In this document: positions 34,059 through 42,855 of the stretch, in pieces | Position numbering within the stretch: the stretch's first letter is position 1 | How the letters are laid out: every line of letters begins with the position of its first letter | Source of the DNA: Bacteroidales bacterium | GTDB taxonomy: Bacteria > Bacteroidota > Bacteroidia > Bacteroidales > Muribaculaceae | Assembly: GCA_015061005.1 (NCBI GenBank) | Contig: SUXJ01000009.1 | Coordinates: 1 to 64,000, forward strand | DNA length: 64,000 bases | Direction of reading: 5' to 3' | Notes under the pieces: model-generated | Database searches by the model: none | Seen by the model: the letters and a program-made list of their open reading frames with translations, nothing else | What the model was told of the DNA's origin: nothing | Made by a program: the position numbers and the translations under genes

Positions 34059-35225
34059 TCAACAATCAGCTATGAAGTTGCGGAAATATTTCTGCACTCT
34101 TTCGTAGCTCAAAAATTGTTGCGTAAGAAGTCTGGCTTTACGGCTAATCATGGCTCGGCGACTATCATTCTCTAATAGGCTAATAATAGTTTCTGACATT
34201 AGTTGTGGGTTAGTTGATGTTATAACAATGCCGTCAGACATTTCCTCCAAGCCTTCTGCTCCAAAAGAGGTTGTTACTACGCAGCATTCTTGAGCCATCG
34301 CTTCAATAATTTTATTTTGTATTCCGGATCCGGAAAGCATTGGCGCAACGACTATTGCTGCGTCTTGGTAATATGGTTCAACTGAATCCACCTTGCCAGT
34401 TACTATTACAACGTCCTTTTGGGCTAATTTTTGAACCGTCTCTGTTGGGTTCATCCCAACAATGACAAACTTGTAGTCCCCTTTTTGTTGTACTATAGGA
34501 AAAACTTGTTGGGCAAAGAATGTAGCAGCCATAATGTTGGGTTCATAGTCCATCTTCCCTACGAAGACTATGTTTTTGCTATTGTGATTTTTAGGTGGAA
34601 TATTTTGTGGGATATGAACATAATTGGGGACTATACAAGTCTTTCCGTTTGTGTTTAAGAAATTTTGATCAATTCGTGAAATGTATGATGTGCAGTTGAA
34701 TGTCGATACGCATTTCTTCTCAAATCTCATTGTACGTGCTAAATTTATTCTCCAAAACACCCTCGATAGAATTCGCTCTTTTGAGATTCTGTTTTTGTAA
34801 TTCATAGAAAGAGAATCTGTCATATCTAAGTATATTGCAGCATTAGTATGCTTTAAAAGATATTTAGCCATTGCAATACTTCCGCATACAATGCGATCAT
34901 AATGTTTGTGCAGAATTAAATTATTGATAAACTTCTGGACTGTTCTATTGAAGTAATGATTTACAAAAAGTGGGGTGCGATTAAATAGGGTTTTGGCCGC
35001 TTGTATGTAGCGCGTTATTTTAGGTATGTAAAATCTATATTCATTATTTATGAGTGGGTTCTCTGATTTAAGAACTTTAGCTGTTTTGTCATGTGTGACA
35101 TATACAACATCAACGTCATAGTCATCAATTAAAAATGAGAGTGTTTGGCAAATTCGTACGCGATCACCTCCCATTATGGGATACAATGGGACATGAGATA
35201 GGAGTAATGCTGTGGGCTTTTTCAA
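34059..35225 (-). CDS. Glycosyltransferase family 4
   Basis: This is a 388-residue GT-B fold retaining glycosyltransferase. The N-terminal half resembles sugar transferases with PLYPIMGGDRVRICQTLSFL. The C-terminal nucleotide-sugar-binding half has NIVFVGKMDYEPNIMAATFF, then PMLSGSGIQNKIIEAMA, where the conserved EX7E-like region lies. It starts 5 bases after the typA stop on the same strand and converges with the broken GT61 gene with only 7 bases between them. A/T-rich composition suggests acquisition with the glycan patch. The sugar and acceptor are unknown. Confidence 0.85.
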   Translation of the reverse strand: MKKPTALLLSHVPLYPIMGGDRVRICQTLSFLIDDYDVDVVYVTHDKTAKVLKSENPLINNEYRFYIPKITRYIQAAKTLFNRTPLFVNHYFNRTVQKFINNLILHKHYDRIVCGSIAMAKYLLKHTNAAIYLDMTDSLSMNYKNRISKERILSRVFWRINLARTMRFEKKCVSTFNCTSYISRIDQNFLNTNGKTCIVPNYVHIPQNIPPKNHNSKNIVFVGKMDYEPNIMAATFFAQQVFPIVQQKGDYKFVIVGMNPTETVQKLAQKDVVIVTGKVDSVEPYYQDAAIVVAPMLSGSGIQNKIIEAMAQECCVVTTSFGAEGLEEMSDGIVITSTNPQLMSETIISLLENDSRRAMISRKARLLTQQFLSYERVQKYFRNFIADC

Positions 35226-35230
35226 TTGGA

Positions 35231-37030
35231 TTAGCGGTTGGCGCGTTTGCGTTCGATTTCGTCAAGGATGATTTTGCGGAGGCGAATATGGTGAGGGGTT
35301 ACTTCAACGTATTCGTCTTCTTTGATGTATTCCAATGCTTCTTCGAGGGAGAAAACGATGGGGGGTACGATGCGAGCTTTGTCGTCAGCGCCGCTGGCTC
35401 GCATGTTAGTCAGTTTTTTTGATTTGGTGACGTTCACGACGATGTCGTTGTCTTTAGCGTTTTCGCCTACGACTTGTCCGGCATAAACTTCTTCTTGAGG
35501 GAAGATGAAGAAGCGTCCGCGATCTTGCAGTTTGTCAATGGCGTAGGCATAAGCAGTGCCTCCTTCCATAGCGATGAGTGAGCCGTTTGTGCGGCGTTCA
35601 ATGTCGCCTTTCCATGGTTGGTAGTCCAAGAATCTGTGAGCCATGATTGCTTCGCCGGCGGAGGCAGTGAGCACGTTGTTGCGCAGGCCGATGATGCCGC
35701 GTGAAGGGATTTGAAATTCCATGTGAACGCGGTCGGGTCCTTGAGTGGTCATAGAGAGCATTTCGCCCTTGCGGCGAGTCACCATGTCGATGATGCGGCT
35801 GGAGTATTCTTCCGTGACGTTTATGGTCAGCAATTCGATGGGTTCGCATTTTTGACCATCGATTTCTTTGATGATAACTTGAGGCTGTCCTACTTGCAAT
35901 TCGTAGCCTTCGCGACGCATGGTTTCAATCAATACAGACAAGTGGAGCACGCCACGACCGAATACGGTCCACACGTCTTCAGAGGCAGATTTCTCTACTC
36001 TGAGCGCAAGGTTGCGGTCAAGTTCTCGGGTGAGTCGGTCTGCAATATGGCGTGAGGTGACGAATTTTCCGTCTTTGCCGAAGAATGGAGAGTCATTAAT
36101 GGTGAAGGTCATCGACATTGTCGGTTCGTCAATGGCGATGCGCGGTAGTGCTTCGGGTTTGTCGGTGTCGGCAATAGTATCGCCGATTTCGAAGTTGTCG
36201 ATGCCAACGAGAGCGCAGATGTCACCGCTCTTGACTTCGGCGACTTTTTTACGTCCCATGCCTTCAAAGGTGTGTAATTCTTTGATTCGTTGTTTGAGGG
36301 CTGAGCCGTCTTTTTTTAGCAATACGATGTCTTGACCTTCTTTGAGCGAGCCACGGTGAACGCGACCGACAGCAATGCGACCAACGTAGTTCGAGAAGTC
36401 AAGTGAGGTGATGAGCATCTGTGAGGCACCTTCGAGGGTTGTTGGAGCAGGAATGTATTCGATGATTGCATCGAGAAGGGGCAGAATGTTGTCGGTCGGT
36501 TGTTTCCAATCGGTGCTCATCCACCCTTGTTTTGCAGAGCCGAAAATCGTAGGGAAGTCAAGTTGGTCCTCAGTGGCGTTGAGGTTAAACATGAGGTCAA
36601 ATACCATTTCTTGCACTTCATCAGGGCGGCAGTTGGGCTTGTCGACTTTGTTGATTACGACAACCGGTTTGAGCCCCATTTGGATTGCTTTTTCGAGTAC
36701 GAATCGAGTTTGGGGCATAGGTCCTTCGAATGCGTCTACCAAAAGCAGGCAGCCGTCGGCCATGTTGAGCACGCGCTCAACTTCACCGCCAAAGTCGGCG
36801 TGTCCGGGAGTGTCAATAATGTTGATTTTATAGCCTTTATAATCGATAGAAACATTTTTTGAGAGAATCGTTATGCCTCGTTCGCGTTCCAAGTCGTTGT
36901 TGTCGAGGATTAATTCACCGGTGCTTTGGTTGTCGCGAAAGAGGTGTCCTGCCATCAACATTTTGTCAACAACGGTAGTTTTGCCATGGTCAACGTGTGC
37001 AATGATGGCGATGTTTCTGATTTTTTGCAT
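35231..37030 (-). CDS. typA: Translational GTPase TypA/BipA
   Basis: This ribosome-binding GTPase of the EF-G type assists 50S assembly and stress adaptation. The 599 residues match the family. G1 is [15 protein letters not shown] near residue 10, switch I includes [13 protein letters not shown]3 is DTPGHADF and G4 is NKVDK. The EF-G-like domains and the C-terminal TypA-specific domain ([16 protein letters not shown]) follow. A -7 box lies 34 bases before the ATG. The GT4 gene follows after 5 bases and is probably co-transcribed. Confidence 0.97.
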   Translation of the reverse strand: MQKIRNIAIIAHVDHGKTTVVDKMLMAGHLFRDNQSTGELILDNNDLERERGITILSKNVSIDYKGYKINIIDTPGHADFGGEVERVLNMADGCLLLVDAFEGPMPQTRFVLEKAIQMGLKPVVVINKVDKPNCRPDEVQEMVFDLMFNLNATEDQLDFPTIFGSAKQGWMSTDWKQPTDNILPLLDAIIEYIPAPTTLEGASQMLITSLDFSNYVGRIAVGRVHRGSLKEGQDIVLLKKDGSALKQRIKELHTFEGMGRKKVAEVKSGDICALVGIDNFEIGDTIADTDKPEALPRIAIDEPTMSMTFTINDSPFFGKDGKFVTSRHIADRLTRELDRNLALRVEKSASEDVWTVFGRGVLHLSVLIETMRREGYELQVGQPQVIIKEIDGQKCEPIELLTINVTEEYSSRIIDMVTRRKGEMLSMTTQGPDRVHMEFQIPSRGIIGLRNNVLTASAGEAIMAHRFLDYQPWKGDIERRTNGSLIAMEGGTAYAYAIDKLQDRGRFFIFPQEEVYAGQVVGENAKDNDIVVNVTKSKKLTNMRASGADDKARIVPPIVFSLEEALEYIKEDEYVEVTPHHIRLRKIILDEIERKRANR

Positions 37031-37063
37031 AAAGATTAAATATCGGGTGTTTTATCAACACTG

Positions 37064-37071
37064 CAAAGTTA
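37064..37071 (-). promoter_or_regulatory. -7 box of typA
   Basis: On the minus strand TAACTTTG, ending 34 bases before the typA ATG. Upstream is the 16-bp purine-rich tandem repeat in place of a clear -33 box. Confidence 0.6.
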
Positions 37072-37080
37072 CGGAAAAAA

Positions 37081-37124
37081 GTGGAGAGTGGAAAAAGTGG
37101 AGAGTGGAAAAAGTGGAGAGTGGA
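37081..37124 (+). repeat. 16-bp purine-rich tandem repeat
   Basis: Unit GTGGAGAGTGGAAAAA occurs twice exactly (37081-37096, 37097-37112), followed by a partial third copy. It is directly upstream of the typA -7 box. Confidence 0.85.
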
Positions 37125-37137
37125 GGGTGGAAAGCGC

Positions 37138-37189
37138 AAGGGGGACTCAATCGCGCGAGTTCCCGTCTTGCGGCGATTGAGTCCCCCTT
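37138..37189. repeat. 17-bp perfect inverted repeat
   Basis: Arms 37138-37154 and 37173-37189 are perfectly complementary with an 18-base loop. On the plus strand the second arm is followed by GAGTTTTT. It is not next to a gene end on the plus strand, so it may end an unannotated transcript or be a dispersed palindromic element. Confidence 0.75.
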
Positions 37190-37546
37190 GAGTTTTTGCC
37201 GACCGCGGCCTGCCCGGCGGCTTGTTTGGAATGACCGGGACGGATCATTCACGCTCAGTTTCCAGCATGTCAAAGGATTTTCGAGCGAGGGCACTCTTGC
37301 CGCAAGCTTTAGCCTGATTTGTTGGTGATCGCGGTTTGGCTTCCGCGCGAGTTCGGTTTTCCCCGGGGGGTAAGATTTATAATATTTATAAGTCTTATAA
37401 TTTTGATAAGGGGAAGGGCGGACTCGCTTTCCGTCGGTTTGCCTTGTGGGGTCGCGGTGACGGGACCGCTTAGAGGAGGAAGGCTGCGAGTGCCGGTTTT
37501 GGGTGCGGTTCGGCAGCCGGGTTTTTGGGGCGGAGGGGTTTGAGGA

Positions 37547-37591
37547 TTATGTTTTTTATGTGACTTATGTTTCTTATGTGGCTTATGGGTT
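37547..37591 (+). repeat. Five 9-bp tandem repeats
   Basis: Five consecutive 9-base units begin TTATG (37547, 37556, 37565, 37574, 37583), with variation in the last four positions. They run into the G-quadruplex motif. Confidence 0.75.
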
Positions 37592-37617
37592 TGGGTTTGG
37601 GGTGAGGGGGTGGAGGG
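37587..37617 (+). other. G-quadruplex motif
   Basis: Five runs of three to five G (37587-37589, 37593-37595, 37599-37602, 37606-37610, 37615-37617) are separated by loops of 3-4 bases on the plus strand. This fits the canonical G3+N1-7 pattern. It lies just downstream of the minus-strand -7 box at 37630, on the template strand of any transcript from that box. Confidence 0.6.
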
Positions 37618-37629
37618 TGATTTTTTTTG

Positions 37630-37637
37630 CAAAGGTA
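37630..37637 (-). promoter_or_regulatory. Orphan -7 box reading toward typA
   Basis: On the minus strand TACCTTTG followed by GCAAAA, the same context as the ppdK promoter. No TTTG lies at the right spacing. No protein gene follows for about 600 bases. Confidence 0.4.
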
Positions 37638-37683
37638 GGGAGGGTTTGGAGGGGAAAAGCGTAGATTTTCGTCAAAAGGGTGA

Positions 37684-37721
37684 AAAAAAGTGGCTCACCG
37701 GGGAGGGTGAGCCACTTTTTT
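37684..37721 (-). terminator. Terminator after menA
   Basis: A perfect 16-bp stem (37684-37699 with 37706-37721) has a 6-base loop and is flanked by A- and T-runs on the two sides, so it should work in both directions. It lies 16 bases past the menA stop codon. Confidence 0.85.
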
Positions 37722-37736
37722 GTGTTGAGAGGGGGG

Positions 37737-38609
37737 TTAGAGGGTGTGCAGGAGCAGGAAGATGAGGGCGGTGAGGAGGAGGGAGAGTGCAGTTACTGCG
37801 AGGATGCGTGTGCATTGAGTACCGGAAAGGCGGCCTCGATTGAGTACAGCTCCGATGGCGAATCCGAGGGCGGCTGGGAGGAGAGGGAGTGCACCCCATG
37901 CGGCCCCTCCGCTAATCCAGAGAGATGCCGCGGTGAATTGTCCGAGTGCGAGGTATAGCATTGCCGATCCTTGTGGTCCGATTACGGTTGATAGGGTGCG
38001 TTTGCCTGTTGCGGAGTCAGAGGCGATGTCGCGATAGTTGTTGACGAGGATTACCATTGCGCCCCAACAGCCTACTCCGAATCCGCAGAGTAGTACTGAC
38101 CAATGTAGGGTCAGAGTCAGAATATAGAAGGTAAGGCATACGGGCACGAGTCCGTAGAATATGATGACCGCCAATTCTCCGAGGCAGTGGCGTGAGAGGG
38201 GATATGGTCCGGCAGAGTATGCAAGGGCACCGAGCGCAATGCCGGCACCGGCCGGAATGAGCCATAGCCCGCCGCGCGTCACGGTGAGGAGTCCGATTGT
38301 GCAAGCCAATGCGAGGGTGGTCAGAGTGGCGATTAGCATTGAGCGCGGGGCGATGATGCCATTCGCAACTCCGCGTTGCGGGCCGCGGCGGTCGTTGCCG
38401 TCTATTCCGGCACGAAAATCGAAGTATTCGTTGGCAAAGTTAGAGGCGATTTGAGCCAAAATGGCAAAAATGAGGCATATTGCCGCCCATATCCACGGGA
38501 TTTCATATTCGCATGCGGCTGCCATGCCCGTTGCTGCGATAACGCCGGCGGCAGAGACGGGAAGAGTGCGCAGTCGCACTGCTTCAATCCAAGCTTGTTT
38601 GCGTGTCAT
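37737..38609 (-). CDS. menA: 1,4-dihydroxy-2-naphthoate polyprenyltransferase
   Basis: This UbiA-family integral membrane enzyme attaches the polyprenyl tail to dihydroxynaphthoate in menaquinone synthesis. The 290-residue protein has about eight to nine hydrophobic helices. The first prenyl-diphosphate-binding motif is NEYFDFRAGID at 60-70, and the second aspartate-rich motif is NNYRDIASDSATGKRTLS. Its ATG overlaps the tyrA stop by 4 bases, so it is translated as part of the aroF-tyrA-menA unit. Menaquinone is needed for anaerobic fumarate respiration in these bacteria. MenA is preferred over other UbiA proteins because of the motif and the chorismate context. Confidence 0.93.
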   Translation of the reverse strand: MTRKQAWIEAVRLRTLPVSAAGVIAATGMAAACEYEIPWIWAAICLIFAILAQIASNFANEYFDFRAGIDGNDRRGPQRGVANGIIAPRSMLIATLTTLALACTIGLLTVTRGGLWLIPAGAGIALGALAYSAGPYPLSRHCLGELAVIIFYGLVPVCLTFYILTLTLHWSVLLCGFGVGCWGAMVILVNNYRDIASDSATGKRTLSTVIGPQGSAMLYLALGQFTAASLWISGGAAWGALPLLPAALGFAIGAVLNRGRLSGTQCTRILAVTALSLLLTALIFLLLHTL

Positions 38610-39379
38610 TTAATGTTGTTTCGAACGCGATCAAGGAAGGTTTTCATTCCCTCGGAGTCTTTTGTGTCTATGAGGGCTTTGAGTTCACTGAGTCGGTCCT
38701 GAATTTTTGAGATTTGTTCGGGAGAGTGAGGGTTGAAAAGTATTTCAGTGAGCAAATAGTCATCTTCGCTCATGAGTCCGCGAGCAATGTCCAAGTGTCG
38801 TTTAAAAGTGGTACCGGGCGCATTTTGATGTTTCATTATCCCGGCAAATACCAAGGTTGAGGCAAATGGGATTGACAGGGAGTAGGCCATCGTTTCGTCA
38901 TGTTCCTCAAAGGTGTATTCCACCACATTGAGTCGAAGCTCGGAATATAATTGCTTGAAGAATGCGCGTCCCAAATCGTCGCCCTCCTTTATTATAATGG
39001 CATTTTCATTGCTCAGGTTAGAGAGCGAAGCAAACGTGGGTCCGAACATCGGGTGAGAGCTGACGAAGGGATGTCCACACTTGGCATAGAAGTCGGGCAG
39101 CGACGTTTTAATCGACGATATGTCGCTGAGAATGCATCGCTCGGGGATATAGGGCAATACCGCTTCAAAGGCGGGTATGGTAAATTTGACGGTAGCGCAG
39201 TTTAGTACCATGTCGGGCATGAAGTCGGTGACTTCACTTAGAGCGGAAAATCTGCGGCAGTTGAAAGTGAAGCGCAGTCGCTCCGGTACGGGGTCATATA
39301 TGGCAACGTCGTTAGAGAACGAAAGTAAGTCGCAGAAAAATGACCCCATTTTCCCTGCGCCGAGAATCAGGATTTTCAT
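38606..39379 (-). CDS. tyrA: Prephenate dehydrogenase
   Basis: This NAD(P)-dependent enzyme oxidises prephenate to hydroxyphenylpyruvate in tyrosine synthesis. The 257-residue protein is at the short end of the family and has no ACT regulatory domain. The Rossmann dinucleotide motif is ILGAGKMGSFF at the N terminus; the prephenate-binding region has SDISSIKTSLP and SSHPMFGPTF. It overlaps both neighbours by 4 bases (ATGA type), downstream of the DAHP synthase/chorismate mutase and upstream of menA. Confidence 0.93.
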   Translation of the reverse strand: MKILILGAGKMGSFFCDLLSFSNDVAIYDPVPERLRFTFNCRRFSALSEVTDFMPDMVLNCATVKFTIPAFEAVLPYIPERCILSDISSIKTSLPDFYAKCGHPFVSSHPMFGPTFASLSNLSNENAIIIKEGDDLGRAFFKQLYSELRLNVVEYTFEEHDETMAYSLSIPFASTLVFAGIMKHQNAPGTTFKRHLDIARGLMSEDDYLLTEILFNPHSPEQISKIQDRLSELKALIDTKDSEGMKTFLDRVRNNIK

Positions 39380-40449
39380 CGTTTGTTGAGGATTTCGATT
39401 TGTTGGCGCACGGACTCTTCGTGAATTGCTTGCAAGACGGTTTTCATGAAATCGCCGTCCATGCCGAGTTCTTTCGCCGCATTAACGCGAGTTTGCATTA
39501 TTTCATCGTGGCGTCCCATTTGGAGAACCGGCATACGATGTTCCTTTTTGTATTGTCCGATTTCGCGCGACACTCGCATTCGTTTAGCCAAGAGTTCTAC
39601 AAGTTCGGTGTCCAATTCATCGATTTGGTGACGCAACTGCGAGAGCCCTTCGGTTGAACCTTGCGGGTCGCGGATTACCAATTGCGACAGGATGTAATTC
39701 AGGACATCGGGAGTTACTTGTTGTCCTTTATCAGACAGAGCGCAATCGGGGTCACAATGGCTTTCGATAATCAAGCCGTGGAAACCCATGTCAAGGGCCT
39801 GCTGCGACAGTGGTGACACTAATTCGCGTTTGCCTCCAATGTGTGACGGGTCGCATATTATGGGGAGGGTTGGGAAACGGCGACGAAGCTCAATCGGGAT
39901 GTGCCATTGAGGCAGGTTGCGGTAGAGGTGCTTGCCATAGGCCGAAAAGCCGCGGTGGATTGCACCGAGGTGTCGCAGACCGGCGTTGTGTATGCGTTCC
40001 AGAGCGCCAATCCATAGCTCCAAGTCGGGGTTTACGGGGTTCTTGACCAACACGGGGATGTCGAGCACCTTTAATTCCGCCAAAGTGTCGGCAATTTCTT
40101 GCATGGCAAAGGGGTTTGCCGAGGTGCGTGCTCCAATCCACAAGATATCGATGCCGGCTTCCACGGCATCAATGGTGTGTTGGCGAGTCGCAACCTCGGT
40201 GGCCGTTTTCAGCCCATAGAGTTCTTTGGCTTTAGCCATCCAAGAGAGCCCTACTTTTCCGACGCCTTCAAATCCTCCGGGTTTGGTTCGCGGTTTCCAA
40301 ATTCCGGCGCGGAGAATTTTAATGCCGTTGGCGGCGAGGTCGGCCGCAGTTGTCAATAGTTGGTCTTCCGATTCTGCCGAACACGGTCCGGCTATGATTA
40401 TCGGGTTAGTCGAGTTGTCGATTATGGGAAGGAGATTGGTTAATGACAT
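39376..40449 (-). CDS. Bifunctional DAHP synthase / chorismate mutase (type II)
   Basis: One 357-residue protein joins two steps of aromatic amino acid synthesis. Residues about 1-260 form the DAHP (3-deoxy-7-phosphoheptulonate) synthase domain with IAGPCSAESEDQLL, LRAGIWKPRTKPGGFEG and ICDPSHIGGKRE. Residues about 265-357 are an AroQ-type chorismate mutase with LRHQIDELDTELVELLAKR. The fusion with a C-terminal mutase is usual in Bacteroidetes and lets downstream products control the entry step. It lies 37 bases after hflX, without a visible promoter in between, and overlaps tyrA by 4 bases. Confidence 0.94.
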   Translation of the reverse strand: MSLTNLLPIIDNSTNPIIIAGPCSAESEDQLLTTAADLAANGIKILRAGIWKPRTKPGGFEGVGKVGLSWMAKAKELYGLKTATEVATRQHTIDAVEAGIDILWIGARTSANPFAMQEIADTLAELKVLDIPVLVKNPVNPDLELWIGALERIHNAGLRHLGAIHRGFSAYGKHLYRNLPQWHIPIELRRRFPTLPIICDPSHIGGKRELVSPLSQQALDMGFHGLIIESHCDPDCALSDKGQQVTPDVLNYILSQLVIRDPQGSTEGLSQLRHQIDELDTELVELLAKRMRVSREIGQYKKEHRMPVLQMGRHDEIMQTRVNAAKELGMDGDFMKTVLQAIHEESVRQQIEILNKR

Positions 40450-40486
40450 AATAGCTTTAAGTACCTTATTTGTGAATTAAAAAAGA

Positions 40487-41722
40487 TTATTCTTCGCCGT
40501 CAGCGCACGATTCGGCATCGTAGGTTTGATACAAGAAATCATTGTAGGGGAATCGCTTGAGGTGGATTTCCTTTGCATCGGCGTAAATTATTTCTTTGAG
40601 TCGGTCGATACTGATACCCTCCTTTGCTGAAATGAAAATGCACTTGCCGGGTAGTTTTGCCATCCATGATTGTTCGAACTCTTCGAGTGAAATGTTTTCG
40701 CGCGTTCGCGGTGTCAGGTCGTTTTCGTCTTTCGGAGTGAAAGTGAACGCATCGATTTTGTTGAACACCATGATCATGGGTTTCTCAGCCGCACCGCATA
40801 CTTCTTGTAGAGTTCGGTTTACTACTTCGATTTGTTCCTCAAATTGCGGGTGAGAGATATCGACAACATGGAGCAAGATGTCGGCATCACGCACCTCATC
40901 GAGCGTGCTTTTGAAGGAATCGACCAAGTGGGTCGGGAGTTTGCGAATGAATCCGACGGTGTCGGTCAGCAAAAACGGCAAATTGTCAATTATGACTTTT
41001 CGTACCGTAGTGTCAAGAGTCGCAAACAGTTTGTTTTCGGCAAATACTTCGCTTTTGCTCAACACGTTCATCAGAGTGGACTTCCCGGCATTGGTGTAAC
41101 CCACGAGAGCCACACGAGTTAGTTTCCCGCGATTTTTGCGTTGAATGTTTTTTTGCCGATCAATGCTTTCCAGCTCTTTTTTCAAGCGCGATATTCGGTC
41201 CAAGATTATGCGGCGGTCCGTTTCGATCTGTGTTTCGCCCGGGCCGCGCATGCCGATGCCGCCTCGCTGACGCTCCAAGTGGGTCCACATTCGAGTGAGT
41301 CGAGGCAGCAGGTATTGATATTGAGCGAGTTCGACTTGAGTTTTCGCCGTAGATGTTTGGGCTCGCTTGGCAAAAATGTCGAGAATGAGAGTGGTACGGT
41401 CAAGAATTTTTACCTGCAATTCCTTTTCGATGTTGCTGACCTGCTTGGTTGAGAGGTCGTCATCGAAAATTACCATGCCGATTTCATTTTCTTCCACATA
41501 CGCTTTGATTTCTTCGAGTTTGCCTTTCCCGACGAATGTGCGACGGTCGGCATGGTCGAGTTTTTGAGTGAACATTTTAACGGTTTCAGCTCCTGCGGTG
41601 TCGGCCAAAAAAGCGAGTTCGGAAAGGTATTCCAAGGCCTTTTGTTCAGGCTGCTGCGGAGTGATGAGCCCCACCAAAACGGCGCGCTCGTTCATCTCCC
41701 TATTGAGTATCATATCTTTCAT
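40487..41722 (-). CDS. hflX: Ribosome-associated GTPase HflX
   Basis: This GTPase splits or rescues stalled ribosomes under stress. The 411-residue protein has an N-terminal HflX domain (KLDHADRRTFVGKGKLEEIK, and GMRGPGETQIETDRR). The G domain has G1 GYTNAGKSTLMN, G3 DTVGFI and G4 NKIDA. The ATG at 41722 is chosen because the longer frame begins at a TTG inside the -7 box at 41729. That places the ATG 7 bases after the box, so the mRNA should be leaderless. It heads the hflX-aroF-tyrA-menA gene row and is divergent from nrnA. Confidence 0.95.
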   Translation of the reverse strand: MKDMILNREMNERAVLVGLITPQQPEQKALEYLSELAFLADTAGAETVKMFTQKLDHADRRTFVGKGKLEEIKAYVEENEIGMVIFDDDLSTKQVSNIEKELQVKILDRTTLILDIFAKRAQTSTAKTQVELAQYQYLLPRLTRMWTHLERQRGGIGMRGPGETQIETDRRIILDRISRLKKELESIDRQKNIQRKNRGKLTRVALVGYTNAGKSTLMNVLSKSEVFAENKLFATLDTTVRKVIIDNLPFLLTDTVGFIRKLPTHLVDSFKSTLDEVRDADILLHVVDISHPQFEEQIEVVNRTLQEVCGAAEKPMIMVFNKIDAFTFTPKDENDLTPRTRENISLEEFEQSWMAKLPGKCIFISAKEGISIDRLKEIIYADAKEIHLKRFPYNDFLYQTYDAESCADGEE

Positions 41723-41728
41723 AATGTG

Positions 41729-41759
41729 CAAAGTTAGGGAAAAAAGGCGAAAAGTGAAA
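41729..41759 (-). promoter_or_regulatory. Promoter of hflX
   Basis: On the minus strand TAACTTTG (41729-41736) with a TTTC near-match at -33 (41756-41759) and a 19-base spacer. The ATG is 7 bases downstream of the box. Confidence 0.6.
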
Positions 41760-41799
41760 GGTGAGAGGGTAAAAGTGCGTGGGGTTTGAGGATTTTTTG

Positions 41800-41807
41800 T
41801 ATATTTG
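41800..41807 (+). promoter_or_regulatory. -7 box of nrnA
   Basis: TATATTTG ends 5 bases before the nrnA ATG at 41812, so transcription should start at or next to the A of the ATG. No -33 TTTG is found at the usual distance. Confidence 0.55.
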
Positions 41808-41811
41808 CAGT

Positions 41812-42855
41812 ATGATTTCGCGAATAATCGATGAAAAGGCGATAGACCGAGTGCGTCATCTTCTGTCGGAGAGCGAGAAGGTGGTGATTACATGCCATTT
41901 GACTCCGGACGGCGATGCGATCGGCTCTTCGTTGGGATTGTGTCATGTTCTGAGCGCGATAGGCAAGGATGTTGTCGTTGTGACTCCGGATTTGACGCCT
42001 AAGACATTGCTGTTTTTGCCAGGGGTAAAAGAAACGGTTGCCTATACTCGTTATGAAGAGTATGCAACAAAGCTTTTGGCTGAGGCTGATTTGATATTTT
42101 GTTTGGACTTCAATGAGAGCAAGCGCGTAGATAGAATGGAGTCTGCGCTGTTGGCATCAAAAGCTCCAAAAGTGATGATTGATCATCATTTGCATCCCGG
42201 AGAGTTTGCAGATGTGGTTATAAGTCATCCCGAGTCGAGCTCGACGGCTATGTTGGTGTTTCGGACCTTGTGCAGGCTGGAACTGTTTGATTGCATAGAC
42301 AAGAGTGCCGCCGAGTGTATTTATACGGGGATGATGACCGACACCGGCAACTTCAGCTATAATTCGAACGATCCCGAGCTATATGTGGTGATTGCAGAAT
42401 TATTGAAGAAGGGTGTTGATAAAGATAAGTTATATCAGCGGGCATGCAATACTTTTTCCGAGAGTTCACTAAGACTTAACGGCTATGCGCTGAGTGAAAA
42501 AATGGAGTTGCTTGCGGAGCACGGGTGTTCGTTGATTACTCTTGACGCATCGGAATTGGAGCGTTTCCACTATGAGCGTGGCGACACAGAGGGTTTGGTA
42601 AACAAGCCGTTGGCGATGCCCGGAGTTACATGGAGCGTTTATCTCAGAGAAGATCCGACGCAGATTAAGGTGAGCATGCGCAGTAAGGGCCAATTTCCGG
42701 TGAATGCCGTGTGTAAAGACGTTTTTGGCGGCGGCGGACACCTGAATGCCGCCGGTGCGGAATTTAAGGGAACGCTTGCCGAGTGCGTGAAAACGCTGAA
42801 GGAAGCTATGGCAAATTATGACAGTTATCTGCCCAAAATAAAAACGAAACAATGA
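41812..42855 (+). CDS. nrnA: DHH/DHHA1 phosphoesterase, NrnA-like (nanoRNase / pAp phosphatase)
   Basis: This is a DHH-family bifunctional oligoribonuclease / 3'-phosphoadenosine-5'-phosphate phosphatase. The 347 residues carry TPDGDAIGSSLG near the N terminus, the metal-binding DHH motif in MIDHHLHPGEF, and the C-terminal DHHA1 domain with FGGGGHLNAAGAEF. It degrades 2-5-mer RNA in species without Orn. The ATG at 41812 (MISRIIDEKAIDRV) is preferred because the longer frame runs through the promoter box. The stop overlaps the start of the DUF4827 lipoprotein gene (ATGA). Confidence 0.92.
   Translation: MISRIIDEKAIDRVRHLLSESEKVVITCHLTPDGDAIGSSLGLCHVLSAIGKDVVVVTPDLTPKTLLFLPGVKETVAYTRYEEYATKLLAEADLIFCLDFNESKRVDRMESALLASKAPKVMIDHHLHPGEFADVVISHPESSSTAMLVFRTLCRLELFDCIDKSAAECIYTGMMTDTGNFSYNSNDPELYVVIAELLKKGVDKDKLYQRACNTFSESSLRLNGYALSEKMELLAEHGCSLITLDASELERFHYERGDTEGLVNKPLAMPGVTWSVYLREDPTQIKVSMRSKGQFPVNAVCKDVFGGGGHLNAAGAEFKGTLAECVKTLKEAMANYDSYLPKIKTKQ

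Larger units (their letters stand above)
37190..37682. other. Intergenic region without a convincing protein gene
   Basis: This is the main part of the 706-base gap between typA and menA. The only long frame (minus, 37309-37632) would begin at a TTG inside a promoter -7 box, has no internal ATG, and encodes low-complexity Pro/Lys/His sequence, so I reject it as a gene. The region contains a 15-bp A/T palindrome (37386-37400), a 9-bp tandem repeat, a G-quadruplex motif and an orphan minus-strand -7 box. A small RNA reading leftward is possible. Confidence 0.4.

Noticed and set aside
37309..37632. Minus-strand frame of 107 codons in the typA-menA gap
   Set aside because: Its first codon is TTG inside a promoter -7 box, it has no internal ATG, and its sequence is low-complexity Pro/Lys/His from the repeats.
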